Source: Mycobacterium shigaense (lineage in GTDB: Bacteria; Actinomycetota; Actinomycetes; Mycobacteriales; Mycobacteriaceae). From it: a stretch of 64,000 nucleotides of DNA. Numbering within the stretch: the stretch's first letter is position 1; each line of letters opens with the position of its first letter. This document shows, piece by piece, positions 9,116 to 17,422 of this stretch. The notes beneath the pieces were generated by a model, which was given only the letters and a program-made list of their open reading frames with translations, was not told where the DNA came from and made no database searches. The stretch lies in NCBI RefSeq assembly GCF_002356315.1, contig NZ_AP018164.1, forward strand, positions 4,154,001 to 4,218,000. The letters are read 5' to 3'. The translations under genes were made by a program, and so were the position numbers.

Positions 9116-10617
9116 CGGAATATCCCCGACGGGATCACTGGCGCCTTGTCCAGCACCCGCGGGTCGACCAAGACGTTCAGCGCGCCCAGCCCGCCGCCCT
9201 TGAGGTCGGCAAGCGAGTCCACGGCGGCCAAGAACCGTTGCTGCTCAGCAGGTTCCACGACGTCATCGGCCAGCTGGCCGAACTTCTTGACGTATTGCTC
9301 GCGCGCGAACGGCCGGGCGCCCAGCGGATGAGCATCGGCCAGCGCGAGCTCGTCGCAGAGCACCTCACCGCTCTTGAGCGTCACCTCCGCCCGCGCCCCA
9401 AAGGCCTTCTCGGCCGGGTCATTCGAATGGTATCGGCGCGTCCACTCCGGATCCTCGACGGTGGAGATCTTGTGCCATAGCGCGATGGTGTCAGGCCGGT
9501 GCGTGCGCTCCGGAGCGTAGGAACGCTCGTGGTGCCAGCTGCCGTCCTGCAGGGCAACGGCGAAGATATAGGGCAGCGAGTGGTCCAGCGTCTCACGTGA
9601 CGCGTCCGGATCGAACTTCTGCGGATCGCCGGAGCCGGTGCCGATCACCACATGCGTGTGGTGGCTGGTGTGCAGCACGATCGTCGCGATCTGGTCGAGG
9701 TCACCGATGCGTTCGCGCAGCCGGCGGGCCAGGTCGATCGGCGCCTGGCTCTGGTATTCCGCGGAGTGCTCTTTGGTGTAGCTGTCCAGGATGGCGCGCT
9801 TGGGCTCGCCGGGAGCGGGCAACGGCACCTCGTAAGTGCGGTCGGGCCCGCCGAGCAACCAGGCGATGACGCCGTCCTCGCCTTCCCAGATCGGCGCAGG
9901 CGATCCCTCACCGCGCATCGCGCGATCGACCGCCTCGATGGCGACCTTTCCGGCGTGGGCGGGAGCGAACGCCTTCCAACTGGAGATCGAGCCCTTCCGG
10001 GACTGGCGGGTGCTGGTGGTCAGATGCAGCGCCTGACCGACGGCCTGGTAGATCGTGTCGGCGTCCAGCCGGAGCATCGTTCCCAAGCCGGCCGCCACCG
10101 ACGGGCCGAGGTGGGCGACGTGGTCAATCTTGTGCTCGTGCAGGCAGATTCCCTTGACCAGATCGATCTGGATCTCGTATGCGGTGGCCAGGCCGCGAAT
10201 CAAGTCGGAGCCGCGCACCCCCAGCTGCTGGGCAACGGCGACCAGCGGGGGAATGTTGTCGCCGGGATGGGAGTACTCGGCCGCCAAAAACGTGTCGTGG
10301 AAGTCGAGTTCGCGCACTGCGACGCCGTTCGCCCAGGCTGCCCACTCCGCAGAATAGCTGCCCTCGACGCCGAAGACGGCCGCCCCCTGCCGGGCGCGGT
10401 GGGCCAGCGCCTGCTGGCGGGCGACGGTGACGGGACGCCGCACCACCGAGGCCGCACTGACGGCTGCATTGTCGATGATCCGGTTGAGCACCATCTCGGC
10501 GGTCTGTGCGTCGACGGCGACCGGGTCGGTCGCGACGCGGGCGATCTTGGCGGCCAGCTGTTCAGCGCGCGGGAAATCCTCGGCGCTGCGCCGCGTCCGG
10601 ACCTGGTGCATCTCCAT
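9112..10617 (-). CDS. prpD: 2-methylcitrate dehydratase
   Basis: Dehydrates 2-methylcitrate to 2-methyl-cis-aconitate. The 501-residue protein matches the MmgE/PrpD family along its length (EMVLNRIIDNAAVSAAS, LDFHDTFLAAEYSHPGDNIPPL, KAFAPAHAGKVAIEAVDRA). It is the first gene of the prp operon and is divergent from prpR across a 110-bp promoter region. It corresponds to Rv1130. Confidence 0.94.
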   Translation of the reverse strand: MEMHQVRTRRSAEDFPRAEQLAAKIARVATDPVAVDAQTAEMVLNRIIDNAAVSAASVVRRPVTVARQQALAHRARQGAAVFGVEGSYSAEWAAWANGVAVRELDFHDTFLAAEYSHPGDNIPPLVAVAQQLGVRGSDLIRGLATAYEIQIDLVKGICLHEHKIDHVAHLGPSVAAGLGTMLRLDADTIYQAVGQALHLTTSTRQSRKGSISSWKAFAPAHAGKVAIEAVDRAMRGEGSPAPIWEGEDGVIAWLLGGPDRTYEVPLPAPGEPKRAILDSYTKEHSAEYQSQAPIDLARRLRERIGDLDQIATIVLHTSHHTHVVIGTGSGDPQKFDPDASRETLDHSLPYIFAVALQDGSWHHERSYAPERTHRPDTIALWHKISTVEDPEWTRRYHSNDPAEKAFGARAEVTLKSGEVLCDELALADAHPLGARPFAREQYVKKFGQLADDVVEPAEQQRFLAAVDSLADLKGGGLGALNVLVDPRVLDKAPVIPSGIFR

Positions 10618-10693
10618 ATCCGCACACTATGCAACGGGGATGTGCTTGGAAAGCCCCTGTAAATGCGTATTTTTGTGTCCTTCTCCGGCGCAC

Positions 10694-10710
10694 ATTGCGA
10701 AGATTGCGAA
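10694..10710. promoter_or_regulatory. Direct-repeat candidate PrpR operator in the prpD-prpR intergenic region
   Basis: ATTGCGA occurs twice, at 10694-10700 and 10703-10709 (9-bp period), each close to the TTTGCAA-type half-site described for PrpR/RamB regulators. It sits in the 110-bp divergent promoter, 18 bp before the likely prpR start, suiting autoregulation and control of prpDBC. Assignment to PrpR is inference. Confidence 0.45.
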
Positions 10711-10727
10711 CACGATTTTGGAGTAAG

Positions 10728-12173
10728 GTGGCAACGGTGGCTCGAACCATTTCCAGGACGTTTTCGGGCGCCCGGCTGCGGCGACTGCGGCAGGAACGCG
10801 GGCTCACCCAGGCCGCCCTCGCCCAAGCCCTGAACCTGTCCACCAGTTACGTCAACCAGCTGGAGAACGACCAGCGGCCGATCACCGTGCCGGTGCTGAT
10901 CGCGCTCACCGAGCGCTTCGAGCTGCCGCCGCAGTTCTTCTCCTCCGACACCGACGCCCGCCTGGTGGCCGACCTGTCCGACCTGTTCGCCGAGATCGGC
11001 GCCGAGCACGGCGTGACCCGCGGCCAGATCCAAGAGTTGGTCGCCCGCATGCCCGAGATCGGCCGCAGCCTGGTCACCGTTCACCGGCGGCTGCGCGATG
11101 CCACCGGCGAGCTGGACGGCTATCGATCTCGTGCGACGGCCGACACCGCACTGCCGCTGGAGCGGCCGATGCCCTTCGAAGAGGTGCGCGACTTCTTCTA
11201 CGACCGCAACAACTACATCGGCGATCTCGACCTCGCCGCCGAGCAGATGGCGGCCCAGAGTGGGCTTCGCGCAGGCGGATTGGATGTCCAGCTGACCGAG
11301 CTGATGCGGGACCGCCTCGGGATCGCGGTGGTGGTCGACGACACCCTGCCCGAGACCACCAAGCGCCGCTACGAAGCCGACGCCAAGGTGCTGCGGGTGG
11401 CTCGCTGGCTGATGCCCGGCCAGCGCGCCTTCCAGATCGCCACCCAGCTGGCCCTGCTCACGCAGTCCGACCTGATCGCGGCCGTGGTCGCCACCGACGA
11501 ACAGCTCAGTGCCGAGTCCCGCGGTGTCGCCCGCATCGGACTGGCCAACTACTTCGCCGGTGCTTTCCTGCTGCCTTATCGTGAGTTCCATGCTGCCGCA
11601 GAAGAATTACGGTACGACATCGACCTGCTGGGTCGTCGTTTCGGTGTCGGCTTCGAGACCGTCTGTCATCGGCTTTCCACCCTGCAGCGCCCGCAACAAC
11701 GTGGGGTGCCGTTCATTTTCGTGCGTACCGACAAGGCCGGCAACATCTCGAAACGCCAGTCCGCCACCGCGTTCCATTTCAGCCGGGTCGGCGGCAGCTG
11801 TCCACTGTGGGTGGTGCACGATGCCTTCGCCCAGCCGGGGCGCATCGTCCGCCAGGTTGCCCAAATGCCCGACGGGCGATCATACTTCTGGGTCGCCAAG
11901 ACCACTGCGCCCGAAGGCCGCAGATTTTTGGACCAACACAAGGCCTTTGCCATCGGGCTGGGCTGCGACCTGGCCTATGCCGAAAAACTGATCTACTCCA
12001 CCGGCGTCGTACTCGACGACCCCACTACCGCCGTCCCGATCGGTGCGGGCTGCAAGATCTGCAATCGGGAAGCGTGCACACAACGCGCCTTCCCCTACCT
12101 GGGCGGCCGAGTGGTGGTGGACGAGAACGCCGGCAGCAGCCTGCCCTATTCGTCGACGGGCCAGCCGCTGTGA
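10728..12173 (+). CDS. prpR: Short-chain acyl-CoA-responsive regulator of the methylcitrate operon
   Basis: This protein of about 481 residues has an N-terminal XRE-type helix-turn-helix (LRRLRQERGLTQAALAQALN with the STSYVNQLEN recognition helix). A central ImmA/IrrE-like region and the C-terminal short-chain fatty-acid regulator domain (DUF2083) follow. The C-terminus has cysteines in GAGCKICNREAC; PrpR is reported to bind an iron-sulfur cluster and acyl-CoA. It is divergent from prpDBC, as for Rv1129c. The start could be GTG 10728 (GGAG 4 nt before) or GTG 10737; longer upstream extensions run through prpD promoter sequence and are unlikely. Confidence 0.92.
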   Translation: MATVARTISRTFSGARLRRLRQERGLTQAALAQALNLSTSYVNQLENDQRPITVPVLIALTERFELPPQFFSSDTDARLVADLSDLFAEIGAEHGVTRGQIQELVARMPEIGRSLVTVHRRLRDATGELDGYRSRATADTALPLERPMPFEEVRDFFYDRNNYIGDLDLAAEQMAAQSGLRAGGLDVQLTELMRDRLGIAVVVDDTLPETTKRRYEADAKVLRVARWLMPGQRAFQIATQLALLTQSDLIAAVVATDEQLSAESRGVARIGLANYFAGAFLLPYREFHAAAEELRYDIDLLGRRFGVGFETVCHRLSTLQRPQQRGVPFIFVRTDKAGNISKRQSATAFHFSRVGGSCPLWVVHDAFAQPGRIVRQVAQMPDGRSYFWVAKTTAPEGRRFLDQHKAFAIGLGCDLAYAEKLIYSTGVVLDDPTTAVPIGAGCKICNREACTQRAFPYLGGRVVVDENAGSSLPYSSTGQPL

Positions 12174-12298
12174 AGTACGAAACTGCTGGAGATTGCGAAG
12201 CGGAACAGCCGTGCATGAATTCAACGCGACGCTTCCGCTGCCCGGTCCGACCGGTGTAGTTTGCTGCTCAACGGGGCACGGCAACCGAGGAGCCGGTC

Positions 12299-13666
12299 AT
12301 GGCGGACGTCGACTATTGCGTGGTCGGAGCGGGTTTCGCGGGTTTGACGGCCGCGTTCCGCCTTAAGCAGGCCGGGCACTCGGTGGCCTTGCTGGAGGCG
12401 CGCGACCGGGTCGGCGGTCGCACGTACTGCGTCACGCGCGACGACGGGGTGTGGATCGATCGCGGTGGCGCGTGGATCGGGCCGGGTCAGGACCGGATCT
12501 ATGCGCTGATGAAAGAGTTCGGCGTTCCGGAGTACAAGCAGAACAACGACGGCGACGCGATCATGATCGTCGACGGGAAGAAGCACCGCTACCGCGGCAC
12601 CATCCCGTGGACCATGAGTCCCTGGGCGATCGCCAACCTCGGCATCGGCCTGGCCTCCATAGACGAGATGTGCGAAGAGATTCCGCTCGAAGCCCCCTGG
12701 GAAGCCAAGAAGGCCCACGAGTGGGACCGCATCAGCGTCGGCGCATGGATCCATAGGCACACGGCGTCCGGGCAGGCCCGCGAGATGCTGGACATGGCGC
12801 TGGGCGGCACCTACACCTCCGACGCTTCCGAGACGTCGCTGTTGTGGCTACTGACGCAGATGGGATCCTCCGGCGGCGGCGCCACTTTCGTGATCTCCGG
12901 CAAGGGCGGCGCGCAGGACGCGCGTCCGGTCGGCGGCATGGGCGCCCTGCACCGCCCGATGGTGGCGGAACTCGGTGACGCGCTGCACCTTTCGCAACCG
13001 GTCCGCCAGATCGCACAGGACGCCGACGGCGCGACGGTCCGCGCGGCCGACCTGAAGGTGCGGGCCCGACGGGTCATCGTCGCGATCCCGCTGGCGATCG
13101 CGACTTCGATCGACTACGAACCCGCGCTGCCGCTGGATCGGGCCCTTTTGCACCAGCGGGTGCCGAGCGGCGCGGTCATCAAGACCTCGATCTGCTACGA
13201 CGAGCCGTTCTGGCGCGGCGACGGACTGTCCGGTCAGTCCTCCTCGCCGGGATCGCCCGCGACCCTGACCATCGACGCCTGCACCGACACCGCGGACCCG
13301 GGGATCATGTGCGTCATCACCGAGGGGCCCGCGGCGCGCAAGCTGACCTACCTCGACGAGGCCGAGCAGAAGTCGATCCTGATCAACGAAGTCGTCGACC
13401 GGTTCGGCAGCAAGGCCAAAGAGCCGCGCGAATTCCATCTGCAGAACTGGAGCACCGAGCGTTACTCCGGCGGCGGGATGATCGGCCACACCCCCACCGG
13501 CGTGCTGACCCAATTCGGCTACACCCTGCGCGAGCCCTGCGGCCGAATCCATTGGGCCGGCACCGAGAGCTCGGCGAAGATGTGCGGCTGGATCGACGGC
13601 GCGATTCGTTCCGGGGAGCGCGCCGCGGCCGAGGTCACGACGGCCGAAACCGCCACCATCGCCTAG
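12299..13666 (+). CDS. Flavin monoamine oxidase family protein
   Basis: A 455-residue FAD enzyme. It has an N-terminal dinucleotide-binding motif (VVGAGFAGL near residue 8), the ARDRVGGRT FAD segment, the WIDRGGAWIGPGQ active-site wall, and the C-terminal GRIHWAGTESS FAD motif. It is closest in kind to Rv3170 (AofH) and oxidatively deaminates an unknown amine. It sits between prpR and the 13E12 gene, a place where M. tuberculosis has no such gene, so it appears to be an insertion here. GAGGAG precedes the ATG. Confidence 0.88.
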   Translation: MADVDYCVVGAGFAGLTAAFRLKQAGHSVALLEARDRVGGRTYCVTRDDGVWIDRGGAWIGPGQDRIYALMKEFGVPEYKQNNDGDAIMIVDGKKHRYRGTIPWTMSPWAIANLGIGLASIDEMCEEIPLEAPWEAKKAHEWDRISVGAWIHRHTASGQAREMLDMALGGTYTSDASETSLLWLLTQMGSSGGGATFVISGKGGAQDARPVGGMGALHRPMVAELGDALHLSQPVRQIAQDADGATVRAADLKVRARRVIVAIPLAIATSIDYEPALPLDRALLHQRVPSGAVIKTSICYDEPFWRGDGLSGQSSSPGSPATLTIDACTDTADPGIMCVITEGPAARKLTYLDEAEQKSILINEVVDRFGSKAKEPREFHLQNWSTERYSGGGMIGHTPTGVLTQFGYTLREPCGRIHWAGTESSAKMCGWIDGAIRSGERAAAEVTTAETATIA

Positions 13667-13751
13667 GAATCGCCTAATACCAAACCACTTGCGCCACTTG
13701 TGTTTCAGTGGTCTGCGTCCGGCGCGATTTGTCGGTGGCCGGGGATATCAT

Positions 13752-13771
13752 TCGAACATGGGTGGGTTCGA
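13752..13771. promoter_or_regulatory. LexA/SOS-box-like palindrome with expanded spacer
   Basis: TCGAAC (13752-13757) and GTTCGA (13766-13771) are the two exact half-sites of the mycobacterial SOS box, but they are 8 nt apart instead of 4. The likely GTG start of the 13E12-family gene lies between them. Several 13E12-family genes in M. tuberculosis are SOS-inducible. This copy looks damaged by a 4-bp gain. Confidence 0.5.
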
Positions 13772-15123
13772 GCACTCGCGAAGAGGTCCAAGAGGACTAC
13801 GAGGCTCTGCATGCTGTCGTGTCTCGCATACAAGAACATTCCTACGAGGCGCTGACGACCCCGGAACGCTTGGGATTGTTGGAGGCGCTCGAACACGAGA
13901 CGCGCCGGCTCCGGGTTCCCGCTCACCAGCTGACGAATCAGCTCGCGCATCAGGCCACCTCCGAGGAACTCGGCGGGAAGCTCACGCACGCCTTGTCCGA
14001 CCGCTTGCACATCAGCCGCGCCGAATCAACACGGCGCGTGGCCGAGGCCGATGACCTGGGACCACGCCGAGCACTCACCGGCGAGCCGTTGCCGCCGCGG
14101 CTTCCGGCCACCGCCGCCGCCCAGCGCGACGGTGCCATCGCCGACGGCCACGTCACGGCCATCCGGCAGTTCTTCGATCAGTTGCCGTCCTGGGTAGACG
14201 TGGAGACCGAAGCCATTGCGGAGCAACAGTTGGCTCGCTGGGCCGCCCAGTTCCGCCCCGAACAGATTCGCAAGCTCGCCGACCGGCTCACCTATTGCCT
14301 GAACCCCGACGGCGATTTCACCGACGCGGATCGAGCCCGACGCCGCGGGCTGACGCTGGGCAACCAAGACCTCGACGGCATGTCGCGGCTCAGCGGCTGG
14401 CTGACCCCCGAAGCACGCGCCACCCTCGAGGCCGTGCTGGCTAAGCTGGCCGCCCCCGGCATGTGCAATCCCGACGAACTCTCACCCGTCGTCGACGGGG
14501 CTCCGGGCGAGGAGGCGATCCAACGTGACTCCCGCTCGGCGAGCCAACGCAACCATGACGGCTTGCAGGCGGCACTGCGCGCCGTGCTGGCCAGCGGAGA
14601 ACTCGGTCAACACAACGGGTTACCAGCCTCCATCGTTGTAAGCACCACGCTGAGCGAATTGGAAGGAGGCTCGAGCAAGGCGCTCACCGGGGGCGGCACG
14701 CTGCTGCCCATGAGCGACGTCATCCGCCTGGCCCGGCACGCCCATCACTACCTGGCGATCTTCCACAAGGGCCACCCGATTGGGCTCTACCACACAAAGC
14801 GACTGGCCTCACCCGGCCAGCGAATCGTCCTGCACGCCAAGGAACGTGGCTGCTCGGCGCCCGGCTGCGACGTGCCCGGCTATCTCTGCGAGGTCCACCA
14901 TGTCGACGACTACGCCGCCTGCCACAGCACCGACGTGGACAACCTCACGTTCGCGTGCGGCACGCATCATCGCCTGATCAGGCCCGGCGGCTGGGCCACC
15001 CGTAAACGCACCAACGGCGACACAGAATGGATCCCCCTGCCGCATCTCGATCGCGGACAGCCGCGCCTCAACAGCCTCCAACACCCCGAGGACCTGTTGA
15101 GCAGTGACGACGACCCCGACTAG
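13762..15123 (+). CDS. 13E12-repeat family HNH endonuclease-domain protein (DUF222)
   Basis: About 453 residues. A DUF222 helical domain (about residues 20-300) is followed by a C-terminal HNH domain with CSAPGCDVPGYLCEVHHVDDY, TDVDNLTFACGTHHRL and paired zinc cysteines. This is the mycobacterial 13E12 repeat family, in the place of Rv1128c. The start is taken at GTG 13762 (VGSSTREEVQEDY), because family members begin there and upstream sequence is the SOS-box region. The ORF is intact, and it may be a mobile or selfish nuclease. Confidence 0.88.
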   Translation: MGSSTREEVQEDYEALHAVVSRIQEHSYEALTTPERLGLLEALEHETRRLRVPAHQLTNQLAHQATSEELGGKLTHALSDRLHISRAESTRRVAEADDLGPRRALTGEPLPPRLPATAAAQRDGAIADGHVTAIRQFFDQLPSWVDVETEAIAEQQLARWAAQFRPEQIRKLADRLTYCLNPDGDFTDADRARRRGLTLGNQDLDGMSRLSGWLTPEARATLEAVLAKLAAPGMCNPDELSPVVDGAPGEEAIQRDSRSASQRNHDGLQAALRAVLASGELGQHNGLPASIVVSTTLSELEGGSSKALTGGGTLLPMSDVIRLARHAHHYLAIFHKGHPIGLYHTKRLASPGQRIVLHAKERGCSAPGCDVPGYLCEVHHVDDYAACHSTDVDNLTFACGTHHRLIRPGGWATRKRTNGDTEWIPLPHLDRGQPRLNSLQHPEDLLSSDDDPD

Positions 15124-15125
15124 CA

Positions 15126-15650
15126 CTAGCTCGCTTGCTGGGCCGGCGGCCGATAGAAGATCAGAAGCTGGCCGACGGCGCCGGCGAGGCCGAGCACCAC
15201 GGAGATGGCCAGGCCGTTCCAGCCCATCAGCGGGTTGTTGACGCCGAAGATCGCCCAGTCCAGGCTGAATCTGCCGGGCCCCAGGGTGGCGACCGCGATC
15301 GCGGCAATCGCGAGGACCAGGTTGTACTCCCAGCCCTCCTTGACGATGAAGAAGCCGTTGTGGCGATGCACCGTCCAGGCCGCGACCAACATCAACGACA
15401 CGAAGCCCGCCGCCGGAATGGGGGTGAGCAACCCGACCGCCAGGCCCAGCCCGGCGGCGAGTTCGGTGGTGGCCGCCACGGTGGCGTGGAACTTCCCCGG
15501 CTTCATGCCGATGCTCTCGAACCAGCGCGCGGTGCCCGGTATGCGACCTCCGCCGAAGAATTTGTTGTAGCCATGCGCAGCCAACGTCACGCCCAACACC
15601 AGCCGCAGAACCAGTAACCCGACATCCTGATAAGACGCGTAGGGAGTCAT
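15126..15650 (-). CDS. DoxX family membrane protein
   Basis: A 174-residue, four-helix membrane protein. It has the DoxX N-terminal signature LGVTLAAHGYNKFFGGG, GLGLAVGLLTPI in the second helix, and conserved VHRHNGFFIVKEGWEYNLVL in the middle. DoxX-like proteins are associated with membrane redox or oxidative-stress complexes in mycobacteria. It is convergent with the 13E12 gene (2 bp apart) and is not in the corresponding M. tuberculosis interval. Confidence 0.88.
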   Translation of the reverse strand: MTPYASYQDVGLLVLRLVLGVTLAAHGYNKFFGGGRIPGTARWFESIGMKPGKFHATVAATTELAAGLGLAVGLLTPIPAAGFVSLMLVAAWTVHRHNGFFIVKEGWEYNLVLAIAAIAVATLGPGRFSLDWAIFGVNNPLMGWNGLAISVVLGLAGAVGQLLIFYRPPAQQAS

Positions 15651-15805
15651 ACGTGCAAACCTAGATCATCGCAGTGGCGCAGATAACAGCAGCGGTTGCC
15701 TGACGCGGCTGCACCGGCCGCGACGTGGGACATCGACGGCCCGGATATCGCGCCGTGAAACGATGAGTGTGCACCTGGTGGGCCGGCGGAAAGGAGTCAG
15801 CGGCA

Positions 15806-17422
15806 ATGACCGGATCGGCGCCCTTTCGGCACCCATCCGTCGTGTTGCTCGACGGTACCGCGACGCCGCCGCGAGACATCCTCGGCAACAAGGGATACGG
15901 CATCAACGCCATGCGCCGCGAGGGCTTGCCGGTGCCGCCGGCGTTTTGCATCACCACCGAGGTGTGCGCGCGCTACTTCGACAAGCCCGACGCCACCATT
16001 GAACTCATCCGCGACGAGGTGCGGTCGAAGCTGCGCTGGCTGGAGTCCGAGACAGCACGCACGTTCGGATCCGGACCGCGGCCGCTTTTGGTGAGCGTCC
16101 GCAGCGGCGCAGCGGTGCCGATGCCCGGGATGCTGGACACCGTGTTGAATTTGGGCATCGACGATGCCGTCCAGTCGGCTCTGGTCGCGCTGCACGGTGC
16201 CGAGTTCGCCGGTGACACCCGGCAACGCTTCGACCGCAGTTACCGATCCGTCGTGCTCGGCGACGAGAACGGCACAGTGCCCGAGGACCCCTTCGCGCAA
16301 TTGAGCGGCGCGATCGGGGCGGTCTTCCGGTCGTGGTATTCCGCCCGGGCCATCGCCTACCGGACCCACCACGGACTCGGCGCGGCCGGCGGGACCGCGG
16401 TGGTGGTGCAGGCGATGGTTTTCGGCAATATGGACTCGGGATCCGGTACCGGCGTTCTGTTTTCCCGCAACCCCATGACCGGCGCCGACGAGCCGTTCGG
16501 CGAGTGGCTGCCCGGCGGCCAGGGCGAAGACATTGTTTCGGGCACTTCCCACGTGCAGCCGGTATCGGCGCTGCGCGCAGAGCAGCCGGAAATATACGAC
16601 CAGTTGCTCAGCGCTGCAGGCACTCTCGAACGCATCGCCAAAGATGTCCAGGACATCGAGTTCACCGTCGAGCAGGGCAAGCTGTGGTTGTTGCAGACCC
16701 GGGTGGCCGAGCGGTCGGCGCAGGCCGCGGTGCGGCTGGCCCTGGCGCTGCGCGACGAAAACCTGATCACCGACTCCGAGGCGCTCTGCCGGGTAGATCC
16801 CGGGCAGGTCGAGATGCTGTTGCAACCATCGTTGCAACCCGAGACCAGGCTTGCTGCACCACTTTTGGCCAAGGGCCTGCCCGCCTGCCCCGGGGTGGTG
16901 TCCGGCATGGCCTACGACGACGTCGACGAGGCGATCGATGCGGCCGAGGACGGCCGCGATGTCATCTTGGTGCGCGCGGCCACCAGTCCCGACGACATCC
17001 ACGGCATGATTGCCGCGCGCGGCATCGTCACCGACATCGGCGGTGCGACCAGTCATGCGGCCGTCGCGTCCCGCGAATTACACAAGCCGTCCGTCGTCGG
17101 TTGCGGCACCGGGGTCGCACGCATGCTCGCCGGCAGACAGGTGACCATCGACGGCACCGAAGGCGAAGTCCGCGAAGGCATCCTGCGCCTGACGGCGTGG
17201 TCGGAGGAAGACTCCCCCGACCTGGCAGAGTTCGGCGCGATCGCGCGCACCTTCAGTCCGTTGTTCGCGCACGCGACCGGGGACTATCCGGTGCTCGACG
17301 ACAACTCCGAGACCGGTGTGCGGACGGCGCTGAACGCGGGGCTGACCGATGTCGTTTCGGCGCACCCGCTGGTCACCATGCTGATCGCGGCGCGCCTGCG
17401 GGCCGAGGCGCTAGCCGGCTGA
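15806..17422 (+). CDS. ppdK: Pyruvate phosphate dikinase, short form lacking the PEP-binding domain
   Basis: PPDK interconverts pyruvate and phosphoenolpyruvate. This 538-residue protein has the ATP-grasp domain and the phosphohistidine domain (His417 in GGATSHAAVASRE), but it ends before the C-terminal pyruvate/PEP barrel; full PPDK is about 880 residues. The M. tuberculosis homologue Rv1127c is also short, so this is a conserved lineage form, not a fresh truncation. The ATG follows AAGGAG at 15791. The stop overlaps the convergent OtsB1 gene by 12 bp. Confidence 0.88.
   Translation: MTGSAPFRHPSVVLLDGTATPPRDILGNKGYGINAMRREGLPVPPAFCITTEVCARYFDKPDATIELIRDEVRSKLRWLESETARTFGSGPRPLLVSVRSGAAVPMPGMLDTVLNLGIDDAVQSALVALHGAEFAGDTRQRFDRSYRSVVLGDENGTVPEDPFAQLSGAIGAVFRSWYSARAIAYRTHHGLGAAGGTAVVVQAMVFGNMDSGSGTGVLFSRNPMTGADEPFGEWLPGGQGEDIVSGTSHVQPVSALRAEQPEIYDQLLSAAGTLERIAKDVQDIEFTVEQGKLWLLQTRVAERSAQAAVRLALALRDENLITDSEALCRVDPGQVEMLLQPSLQPETRLAAPLLAKGLPACPGVVSGMAYDDVDEAIDAAEDGRDVILVRAATSPDDIHGMIAARGIVTDIGGATSHAAVASRELHKPSVVGCGTGVARMLAGRQVTIDGTEGEVREGILRLTAWSEEDSPDLAEFGAIARTFSPLFAHATGDYPVLDDNSETGVRTALNAGLTDVVSAHPLVTMLIAARLRAEALAG

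Noticed and set aside
9652..10662. 336-codon plus-strand ORF opposite prpD
   Set aside because: Antisense shadow of a strongly supported enzyme.
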